NCBI GenBank assembly: GCA_024280675.1
Contig: JAJRPT010000211.1
Coordinates: 1-11,180 of the forward strand
Origin: Bacteroidota bacterium
Lineage (GTDB): Bacteria > Bacteroidota > Ignavibacteria > Kapaibacteriales > UBA2268
DNA: 11,180 nucleotides
Reading direction: 5' to 3'
The position numbers were made by a program, and so were the translations under genes. The notes below the pieces were generated by a model. That model was not told the origin of the DNA. It searched no databases and saw only the letters and a program-made list of their open reading frames with translations. Below, one piece after another: positions 5,716-11,180 of this stretch. Numbering within the stretch: the first letter of the stretch is position 1; the number at the start of each line of letters is the position of its first letter.

Positions 5716-7200
5716 ATGTCAAAAAAACAAAAGAAAAATGAAACTAACGACTCCAGTTCATTTTCTACATCAATCCTAAATTTCTTTAGCTCTCAATTCA
5801 AGTTTCCACTAACTTATGAATCTAGTTTTCTTGTCCTAGGATTAATCTTTGGGCTTATGTTCACTTTTATTAATCCACCCTTTCATTCCAATGACGAAGA
5901 CAGGCATTTCTTAAAAGCCTATCATCTCCTAGAAACGGGAATGATTCCAGATATTAGCCCGGATTCTAGTAAAATAGGCGGGATGCTCCCTGTGAATCTG
6001 ATTAATGTTGTGGCTTCTTTCCAAGGTGTCCCATATCACCAAGGAAAAAAATTAGACAAAAGAACGGTCAAACAAAGAGCCGATGTTCCTTTGAATGAAC
6101 ATCAAAAAGTTTTTCATCATAATTTCCAATACAAGTCTCCTCCTTTTTCTTATTACCCACACATGGTTGGTATTGGCATTGGCAAGCAAATAAATTCAAA
6201 TCCTGTGTCTTTAGGTTATTGGGCAAGAACCTGTGGGCTTATCTTTTATCTGATTGTCATGTTCATCATAATCAACAAGGTGCCCATTTACAAGGAAGTG
6301 TTCTTTATGCTGGGCCTCACGCCAATGGTGCTGTATCAAATGAGTTCGGTCACCTATGATTTATTTAATTACTTGACTGTGTTTTCTTTCCTGGCAATTT
6401 TTCTCTATTACACATTCACAGATTCGGCAAGAATTGGCATTAAAACTCTGGTCTTAGTTATTTTGCTCGCCATTCTCTCCCAACAATCCAAACAAGGCTA
6501 TTTCTTGCTGCCACTGGTTTTTCTTCTGATTCCAAATGGGAAGTTTGATGTAAAATTCAACACGAACATAGTTAAAGCTTTGGTTGGGATTTTCTTTGTC
6601 TATTTGGTGACCAACCCCTTTTGGGTATGGGATTTTATGATGAGTGATGTTAAACTTGGTTCACAGTATTCTCTTCCAAAATTCCAGACAGACTTTAAAG
6701 TGGATGTCTCCGAGCAAATGCAGATAATGATGGGCGACCCCATTGGAGCTATTGGTATTCTGTGGAAGAATATACTACACTTCCGGCACGAATGGCTATC
6801 AGGGATTATGGGAAGGTTTGGCTATTCCTATTCGCTTTTGCCAAATGGTTTCTACATCTTCCACGGGCTGGTATTACTCAGCCTTGCCTTCATTTGTGGA
6901 CGTGAAAAATATGAGGTATCAAATATAAGCAAATGGGCAATATTCTCACTCGGTGCATTGACCGTACTCGCCATCATTATCGGCTTCTTCCGATTCTCAC
7001 CCGTCGGTGCAGAAATGATTTTCGGGCTTCAAGGTCGCTACTTTTTGCCCGCAGTTCCTTTTGTTTTGTTTTTATTATATAATACAAGTGTAAAAATTCC
7101 AATCTGGGAGAAATGGGGTTCAACCATTCTTACGGTCTATTGTCTTATAATGCTTTCCTATGTTTATGGGCAAATGAATAATTTATTTTATGAGTTTTAA
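5716..7200 (+). CDS. DUF2142-family polytopic membrane protein
   Basis: The 494-residue protein has a polar 30-residue N-terminus and then roughly ten to twelve hydrophobic segments. Three patches fit DUF2142: NPPFHSNDEDRHFLKAYHLL (53-72; the family has 'P...PDE..H...A' after the first membrane segment), SSVTYDLFNY (210-219), and GLQGRYFLPAVPF near the C-terminus (437-449). DUF2142 proteins resemble GT-C-fold glycosyltransferases and are often near surface polysaccharide genes, but their activity is not established; an extracytoplasmic sugar transfer is only an inference. The acidic pair D60-E61-D62 sits where GT-C enzymes carry catalytic or metal-binding acids. Downstream, the next gene starts with no gap (TAAATG). 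Placement behind cdsA suggests an envelope role. There is no clear ribosome site. Confidence 0.8.
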   Translation: MSKKQKKNETNDSSSFSTSILNFFSSQFKFPLTYESSFLVLGLIFGLMFTFINPPFHSNDEDRHFLKAYHLLETGMIPDISPDSSKIGGMLPVNLINVVASFQGVPYHQGKKLDKRTVKQRADVPLNEHQKVFHHNFQYKSPPFSYYPHMVGIGIGKQINSNPVSLGYWARTCGLIFYLIVMFIIINKVPIYKEVFFMLGLTPMVLYQMSSVTYDLFNYLTVFSFLAIFLYYTFTDSARIGIKTLVLVILLAILSQQSKQGYFLLPLVFLLIPNGKFDVKFNTNIVKALVGIFFVYLVTNPFWVWDFMMSDVKLGSQYSLPKFQTDFKVDVSEQMQIMMGDPIGAIGILWKNILHFRHEWLSGIMGRFGYSYSLLPNGFYIFHGLVLLSLAFICGREKYEVSNISKWAIFSLGALTVLAIIIGFFRFSPVGAEMIFGLQGRYFLPAVPFVLFLLYNTSVKIPIWEKWGSTILTVYCLIMLSYVYGQMNNLFYEF

Positions 7201-7584
7201 ATGCGTGGTTTCTTGAGCATATTTATGATCTCTGTTACTGTTTTATTCACCACATCCTGTGGAAATAATATGGATGAGAATTACGAAGTATTCCTCAGCA
7301 CTTACAAAGATATAATAATTGCAAGGGAGTCCACACTAGACTCACTTTTGGCAAACCAAAAAGTAGATTCTATTCTTAAATCAAAAGGACTCTCCGAAGC
7401 TAAATTTAGGAAAATAATGATTGATTTAAGTGAAGATAAAGAGGACTTCTTTATTATGATTGACTCTGTTCGCTCCTCTCTAAAAGAGATTTACAAGCCA
7501 AAGAAAAATAAAATAAACCAAAAAGATTCTACCGTGTCCTCATCGCCTCTCGTCCCCCACCCCCCCCCAATAAATCAAGACTAA
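7201..7584 (+). CDS. Small lipoprotein, possibly DUF4296-like
   Basis: The 127-residue product begins with a signal peptide ending in a lipobox (FTTSC20), so it is probably lipid-anchored. The mature part is helical and charged. The order 'YKDIIIARES... VDSILKSKGLSEAKFRKIMIDLSEDKEDFFIMIDSV' resembles DUF4296 lipoproteins of Bacteroidota, in which an early helix is followed by a 'G-x-S-x-x-x-F' segment and another helix; I cannot verify this and the function of that family is unknown. The tail is low-complexity (PHPPPINQD) and is encoded over a run of nine C (7560-7568). The ATG immediately follows the TAA of the DUF2142 gene, so its translation is likely coupled to it. The stop lies 4 bases from the convergent stop of the PqqB-like gene. 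Confidence 0.75.
   Translation: MRGFLSIFMISVTVLFTTSCGNNMDENYEVFLSTYKDIIIARESTLDSLLANQKVDSILKSKGLSEAKFRKIMIDLSEDKEDFFIMIDSVRSSLKEIYKPKKNKINQKDSTVSSSPLVPHPPPINQD
7560..7568 (+). repeat. Run of nine C at the 3' end of the small lipoprotein gene
   Basis: Nine consecutive C, preceded by five C and one A, lie 17 bases before the stop of the 7201-7584 gene. In an AT-rich genome such tracts are uncommon and prone to slippage. Loss of one C would end the protein at HPPQ, and gain of one C would give a slightly longer tail (PPPNKSRLKD), so only the last residues would change. Confidence 0.8.
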
Positions 7585-7588
7585 AAGA

Positions 7589-8527
7589 CTAATTCAACAC
7601 ACCTAGCTTTGCAACTTTATAGCCTTCTTTTATCAGATTCTTGTATTGCTCTGATTTTTTATTCAGAAGTGGATTGGTATGATTTAGGTGAATAAAATGG
7701 ATTTTGCTCTTGTCCTCTGCTTTTAAGTCAGAGAATAATTCCATGCTCTCCACTACAAATGGATGAGGAACTTCGCTCATGTCTCTACCATTAAGTTCGC
7801 CAGAGTCGTAAAATGTCCCGTCCAATAATGCAAAATCTACATCTTTTACCAGCTCTTTAATCGACTGGCTCCAATGTTCCCATTTATCAATGTCTGACAA
7901 GAATACAACTCTGTTGCTAGCAATTTTAATATCAAAGGCAACCGTCTCGGAAAACTCATCTCGGTGTGGCACAACAATAGGTTCAACAGAAATATTCTTA
8001 GCAAGCTTTATCGGAAAGCCCTCACGCAAGGCTCGTATTTTAATATTCTGCAAATCTACAAGCTGGCTCCACGGAGCATTTGTTTTCAAGAAATTACTCA
8101 TTTTACTCATTGCATAAACTGGAACACTTTTGCTTTGCATAACTTCTTTGCCAAAATGTATCAAGCCCGAATAATGACCAACATGGGCGTGAGTCAGAAA
8201 TATTCCATTGGGTACTTTCTTATAGCCCTCGCCGAGATGATTTTTGAGCATATTCAGTTGGTATTTAATATCTGGGCTAGCCTCAAAAAGCCAATACTTT
8301 TTATTCTCAGGGTCAATCAATGCAAAAGATGTAGTAAAATGACCTTGCTTACCTTCCCAAATATCTGCACAACATTTCTTTTCGCAACCCGCATGAGGAT
8401 GCCCGCCATCCTGTGCTATGCCTAGGATGTAGATGTAGGGCGAATTGCTTGGTGGCTTAACGTCATCAGTTTGATTTCCTGTGTTTTTATTGCAGGATGT
8501 TATTGTCATCAGCAAAATCGAGAGCAA
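7589..8527 (-). CDS. PqqB-like metallo-beta-lactamase-fold protein, probable lipoprotein
   Basis: The 312-residue frame resembles PqqB, the MBL-fold protein of PQQ synthesis. It has YILGIAQDGGHPHAGC (32-48, where PqqB has 'GSAAGGGFPQWNC') with extra cysteines C52-C53, a metal motif LTHAHVGHYSGL (111-122), VPHRDEFSETVAFDI (187-200), FLSDID (209-214), and HLNHTNPLL (280-288, PqqB 'HxNNTNPxL'). In the HxHxDH motif the aspartate is glycine (H113-A-H115-V-G-H118). The N-terminus ILLMTITSC12 looks like the end of a lipoprotein signal, which PqqB lacks. The start is uncertain: I take TTG at 8527, but the open frame extends upstream to a TAA at 8552-8554 with hydrophobic FNINFLL, and no ATG. No other pqq genes are nearby, so PQQ synthesis is unlikely; a periplasmic or outer-membrane hydrolase is a better guess. 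Confidence 0.82.
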   Translation of the reverse strand: MLSILLMTITSCNKNTGNQTDDVKPPSNSPYIYILGIAQDGGHPHAGCEKKCCADIWEGKQGHFTTSFALIDPENKKYWLFEASPDIKYQLNMLKNHLGEGYKKVPNGIFLTHAHVGHYSGLIHFGKEVMQSKSVPVYAMSKMSNFLKTNAPWSQLVDLQNIKIRALREGFPIKLAKNISVEPIVVPHRDEFSETVAFDIKIASNRVVFLSDIDKWEHWSQSIKELVKDVDFALLDGTFYDSGELNGRDMSEVPHPFVVESMELFSDLKAEDKSKIHFIHLNHTNPLLNKKSEQYKNLIKEGYKVAKLGVLN

Positions 8528-8591
8528 TAAGAAATTTATATTGAACCTAAATTATATTTTATTTTGATTAACTGGAAAGTTAAATATAAGC

Positions 8592-8623
8592 AAAAAAATA
8601 ATTATGCTCAGCAAATATTTATT
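8592..8623 (-). terminator. Possible weak terminator after the LRR gene
   Basis: On the minus strand, 14 bases after the LRR stop, a 9-bp AT-only stem with one mismatch (arms 8615-8623 and 8597-8605, loop of nine) runs into seven T (8592-8598). The stem has no G-C pairs, so termination would be inefficient at best. The rest of the 110-base gap before the PqqB-like gene is very AT-rich and may contain that gene's promoter. Confidence 0.25.
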
Positions 8624-8637
8624 TTTCATAAAATGAG

Positions 8638-10503
8638 CTATTCCAACATTATTTTCACATACCGAGTGGATGTCCCGTGGCGGATTTCGAGGAAATATAC
8701 GCCCGCTTCCATGCCGCTTGCATCCCAGATTATTTCGCCATTGATTGATGATGATTCGGTGATTGTGATTCTGTTTTCTTGTGCCACAATGTGGTCAATA
8801 TTAACACCCATTGCGTTGTATATCTTTATATTGTCAGGGCTTACGGCATTGCCGAGTCGCCAATATATCGGCACTCGTACTTGCTGATTTGCCGGCTGTG
8901 GATAGGGTGGTGATGTGTAGAGATATGAGAAATATCGGTCTTCGGATTCGATTGCGATTCCAGATATTGTGACCGAGATTGTGTGTGAGCTGAGTGTCAA
9001 ATCGGGCAGTAAGTCGTTTGTTACCTTGCACTTATAAATTCCATCTTCGAGCGGTGTGAAAGCATTTTCGTCTGTTGTACCCAACTTCTGCTCGCCCAAA
9101 AACCAGTGATATTTATTTGCCGAACCATCCACATTTACGACTAATTCATCGTCATTTTGTTCGATTGGCAAAATTGTGTCTTGGGGGGCGTAGACATACA
9201 AAGATGCTTTATTTATATTTACCTCAAGTTCTCCAAAAGTAAACTGGTTTTCAAACAATCTTAATTTGAATAATTTTGGCATATCAAAATCAGGCACTTC
9301 ACCACTTAAAAGATTATTCTGTAAGTTTAATCTGGTCAATTTTGGCAAATTAAAATCTGGTATTTCTCCAGTAAACTGATTACTATCAAGTATCAAGAAC
9401 TCTAAGTTTGGTAAGTCAAAGTCCGGCACCTCACCTGTGAGCTGGTTATTGCCTAAATGTAAGTACTTAAGGTCTGGGAAATTAAAACTTGGAATTGTAC
9501 CTGTTAATTCATTGTTTTCAAGGTATAAAGCATTAAGTTCTGGGAAATTAAAACTTGGAATCTCGCCAGTCAGATTATTACTTTCTAAATATAAACCAAT
9601 TAAATTCGGTAAATTAAAGTTTGGTACTAAACCTGTTAATTCATTGAAGCTAAGTGATAAACTAGTTAAATTCGGCAGATTGAAATTGGGGATTGAGCCA
9701 CTGAGTTGATTGTAAAGCAAGGTTAAGTGTTCTAATTTAGGTAAATCAAAGTTTGGAACTAAGCCTGTTAATTCATTTTGACCAAGTGATAAAGATATTA
9801 AATTGGGCATGTCAAAGTTGGGTATCTCACCTGTTAGCTTGTTATTGCCTAAGTTCAATTGTTCAAGTTTGGGCATGTCAAAGTTGGGTATCTCGCCCGT
9901 TAAACTATTACGATAAAGTATTAAATATTTTAGGTTTGGTAACTTAATATTGGAGATTGTTCCTGTTAGTTGGTTATTGCTTGCACTAAAATATTCGAGT
10001 TTGTCTAAGTTTAACTCAGGTATTCCACCTGTAAAATTATTGTTAGGCAAACTTAAATTTTCTAAATTGGGCAGATTAAATTCAGGAATTTCACCGCTCA
10101 ACTCATTACTTCCCAATTTTAATGCCTTTAATTTAGGTAATTTTAAGTTTGGTATTTCTCCCCTCAAGTTATTTCCAGTTGGAAAAGTTACCTCACGTGT
10201 TTTTCTTGAAAGGTCAATCTCAGTTACATTTGCAGAGTAAAACGTGGCACTTTCGTTTGAGCTAATAATCTCTAAATTACCAAATGTTATGCCTAAGGGA
10301 GTGAAACTAGAAGAAACTAATGCAGATAAATTCGTCCAGCCTTCATTATTATGCCAGTTATTACCGCCTGTTGCTTCGTAGAAAATGTTAAGTTCATCAA
10401 CTTCTGATTGGGGAATTTGGTAGAATGCTCCGCAGGTTAGAGCTGTTTGGACTGATATTATTAATAATAGTTGGGTTAAAACTGTAAGTTTAATTTTTGG
10501 CAT
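8638..10503 (-). CDS. Secreted leucine-rich-repeat protein with putative T9SS C-terminal sorting domain
   Basis: The 621-residue protein has, in order: a signal peptide (about 1-23, hydrophobic LTVLTQLLLIISVQTAL); an LRR cap with VDELNIFYEATGGNNWHNN (35-53), the 'ALxxLYxxTxGxxW' form common in bacterial plant-type LRR proteins; 14 exact 22-residue LRRs (113-420); an Ig-like segment (about 440-515, with YHWFLG and GIYKCKV); and a C-terminal domain of about 90 residues starting PPYPQPANQQVRV and containing IKIYNAMG and GVYFLEI before a final YVKIMLE. That last domain matches the type A T9SS sorting domain ('YPNPxxxxxxI ... IYNxxG ... GxYxxxI ... KxxxxK'), so the protein is probably exported across the outer membrane and anchored or released. 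LRRs suggest protein or glycan binding, such as adhesion; this is inference. A strong terminator lies just upstream, and the ATG has no clear ribosome site. Confidence 0.9.
   Translation of the reverse strand: MPKIKLTVLTQLLLIISVQTALTCGAFYQIPQSEVDELNIFYEATGGNNWHNNEGWTNLSALVSSSFTPLGITFGNLEIISSNESATFYSANVTEIDLSRKTREVTFPTGNNLRGEIPNLKLPKLKALKLGSNELSGEIPEFNLPNLENLSLPNNNFTGGIPELNLDKLEYFSASNNQLTGTISNIKLPNLKYLILYRNSLTGEIPNFDMPKLEQLNLGNNKLTGEIPNFDMPNLISLSLGQNELTGLVPNFDLPKLEHLTLLYNQLSGSIPNFNLPNLTSLSLSFNELTGLVPNFNLPNLIGLYLESNNLTGEIPSFNFPELNALYLENNELTGTIPSFNFPDLKYLHLGNNQLTGEVPDFDLPNLEFLILDSNQFTGEIPDFNLPKLTRLNLQNNLLSGEVPDFDMPKLFKLRLFENQFTFGELEVNINKASLYVYAPQDTILPIEQNDDELVVNVDGSANKYHWFLGEQKLGTTDENAFTPLEDGIYKCKVTNDLLPDLTLSSHTISVTISGIAIESEDRYFSYLYTSPPYPQPANQQVRVPIYWRLGNAVSPDNIKIYNAMGVNIDHIVAQENRITITESSSINGEIIWDASGMEAGVYFLEIRHGTSTRYVKIMLE
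9244..10167 (-). repeat. Fourteen tandem 66-bp (22-residue) leucine-rich repeats
   Basis: The array covers residues 113-420 of the LRR protein as 14 units of exactly 22 residues with no insertion or deletion, plus a degenerate half unit (FTFGELEVN). The consensus is LTGEIPxFxLPx followed by LxxLxLxxNx. At DNA level some neighbours are nearly identical: 26 bases at 9803-9828 recur at 9869-9894, and 23 bases at 9473-9495 recur at 9539-9561, both at a 66-base offset. This points to growth by recent unit duplication, and the copy number may vary between strains. Confidence 0.92.
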
Positions 10504-10525
10504 GAGGAAAACTCTTTGCTTAATG

Positions 10526-10559
10526 AAAAAAAAACAACTACTGCTCCGAAAAGCAGTAG
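10526..10559 (-). terminator. Rho-independent terminator after the cysteine-rich protein gene
   Basis: On the minus strand CTACTGCT (10538-10545 complement) pairs perfectly with AGCAGTAG (10552-10559 complement) around a 6-base loop TTTCGG, followed by TT, G and nine T. It lies 21 bases after the stop of the 10581 gene, as expected for its terminator. It ends only 22 bases before the LRR start codon, so LRR expression needs either readthrough or a promoter overlapping the terminator. The remainder of this 77-base gap shows nothing else. Confidence 0.9.
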
Positions 10560-10580
10560 CCTTTGAATTAAAAAAAATTA

Positions 10581-11180
10581 CTAGTCACAATCCGTATCAA
10601 GATAAAAACAGTCGCTCGTCTCCCCTAGAGGTGGGTCAGGTATTTGATGTACTGATAGCGGGCAACGATCTGGATCACCACTCAAGCTGTTCCAAGCAGT
10701 AGATTTTTGGACATTTGATCCATCAAAACAATAATAGTAAAGTGACATACAATTCACGTCACCTCCATCACAGGAAGGAGCATATACTATTGTGCCATTA
10801 TAATTCCACTTCATCCAGCACCTAGCTTCAAACACCAACCACTCAGAAAAATTACCGCTTCCACACGGAGGGTATGCTAGGTTACAGTTGAGAACGCCGG
10901 CAAAGTAATAATCCAAATTACTCGCAATTTCATCGGAAAGTGCAGACACAACTTCATTCTCACCAATAGTTGGAACACAGCTTGTATCTGTTTGATAGAA
11001 TTCATAAATGCGAAATGATGCCATTGGTGCATAGGGTGCACAATCATAGCATACTTTCACACTATACTGACATCCTCCTACAACGACAAATGCTGTGAGA
11101 GAATCCTTCCGACAAAGTTCCGCCCGAGCCTCAGACCCAGCCGCAAAAAATATGGCACGAAGTATAATTACCCCCCCCCC
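10581..11180 (-). CDS. Cysteine-rich secreted protein of unknown function, 5' end missing
   Basis: I do not recognise a family. The frame is open from the right edge to a TAG at 10581-10583, giving 199 visible residues. A GTG at 11060 could be read as a start, but the upstream codons are open and meaningful: they encode a hydrophobic stretch IILRAIFFAAG followed by SEARA/ELC, which fits a signal peptidase I site (A-x-A). I therefore treat this as a partial gene whose start lies beyond 11180. The mature part of about 180 residues has 14 cysteines, some in pairs of short spacing (KVCYDC), many aromatic residues (LDYYFAG, WLVFEARCWMKWNY, SLYYYC) and an acidic end (FYLDTDCD). An even number of cysteines in an exported protein suggests extensive disulfides or metal binding. 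It is followed by a strong terminator. The first three visible codons are glycine from the poly-G run, which may be an artefact. Confidence 0.7.
   Translation of the reverse strand, partial: GGGVIILRAIFFAAGSEARAELCRKDSLTAFVVVGGCQYSVKVCYDCAPYAPMASFRIYEFYQTDTSCVPTIGENEVVSALSDEIASNLDYYFAGVLNCNLAYPPCGSGNFSEWLVFEARCWMKWNYNGTIVYAPSCDGGDVNCMSLYYYCFDGSNVQKSTAWNSLSGDPDRCPLSVHQIPDPPLGETSDCFYLDTDCD
11171..11180. repeat. Run of ten C at the right edge
   Basis: The window ends in ten consecutive C (G on the coding strand of the cysteine-rich gene, just before its signal-like sequence). Of the three frames leaving the tract, only the one used here is open into the gene. It could be a slippage-prone on/off switch, or simply a poly-G sequencing artefact at a contig end; the true length is not visible. 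Confidence 0.7.

Noticed and set aside
9244..10167. The 66-bp periodic sequence as a CRISPR array
   Set aside because: The whole period is coding and matches an LRR consensus; there are no unique spacers between constant repeats and no cas genes nearby.
9437..10240. Several plus-strand open frames with repeated GKLKLGI-like peptides
   Set aside because: They are reverse-strand reflections of the 66-bp LRR units; periodic DNA without stops produces open frames in other phases.
10581..11060. Taking GTG at 11060 as the start of the cysteine-rich protein
   Set aside because: The frame is open further upstream and encodes a hydrophobic segment with an A-x-A site and two more cysteines, so a truncated start here is unlikely.

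Overview
The window looks like part of a chromosome from a flagellated member of the Bacteroidota/Chlorobi group. Candidatus Kapabacteria or an Ignavibacteria-like lineage is my best guess, by inference. The reasons are: a protein ending in what looks like a type IX secretion (T9SS) C-terminal sorting domain, several Bacteroidota-style lipoproteins, a PdxA with the 'GDVNGIG' variant motif, weak or absent Shine-Dalgarno sites on several genes, and alongside these a flagellin/FliS/FliD cluster, which most Bacteroidota lack. The DNA is moderately AT-rich. There are no RNA genes, insertion sequences or CRISPR arrays that I can see, and no gene-free stretch longer than about 170 bases.

Left part (1-4767, all minus strand). 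Reading in the direction of transcription: an enoyl-CoA hydratase/isomerase-family protein, pdxA (vitamin B6 synthesis) overlapping it by 4 bases, and a lipoprotein of unknown function 3 bases further on form a tight operon. A textbook sigma-28 (FliA-type) flagellar promoter follows, then flagellin, the export chaperone fliS, and the 5' part of fliD (filament cap), which runs off the left edge. Flagellin, its chaperone and the cap are therefore made together as late flagellar products.

Middle part (4846-7584, plus strand). cdsA (CDP-diacylglycerol synthase) starts divergently from the crotonase gene. A DUF2142-family polytopic membrane protein follows, and a small lipoprotein abuts its stop codon. 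This looks like an envelope-related operon.

Right part (7589-11180, minus strand). A PqqB-like metallo-beta-lactamase-fold lipoprotein converges on the middle operon with only 4 bases between stop codons. Upstream of it lies a secreted leucine-rich-repeat protein with 14 perfectly phased 22-residue repeats, an Ig-like segment and a putative T9SS sorting domain. Upstream of that, beyond a clear intrinsic terminator, is the 3' part of a secreted protein with 14 cysteines, open to the right edge through a run of ten C.

The features most worth a second look are: the FliS reading frame continuing for 20 sense codons past its UGA and ending at the fliD start; a perfect 12-bp inverted repeat just before fliS; the exactly periodic LRR array with signs of recent unit duplication; the cysteine-rich exported protein next to a poly-G tract; and the exported PqqB-like protein with an altered metal motif. 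I do not see a demonstrably new multi-gene system here.
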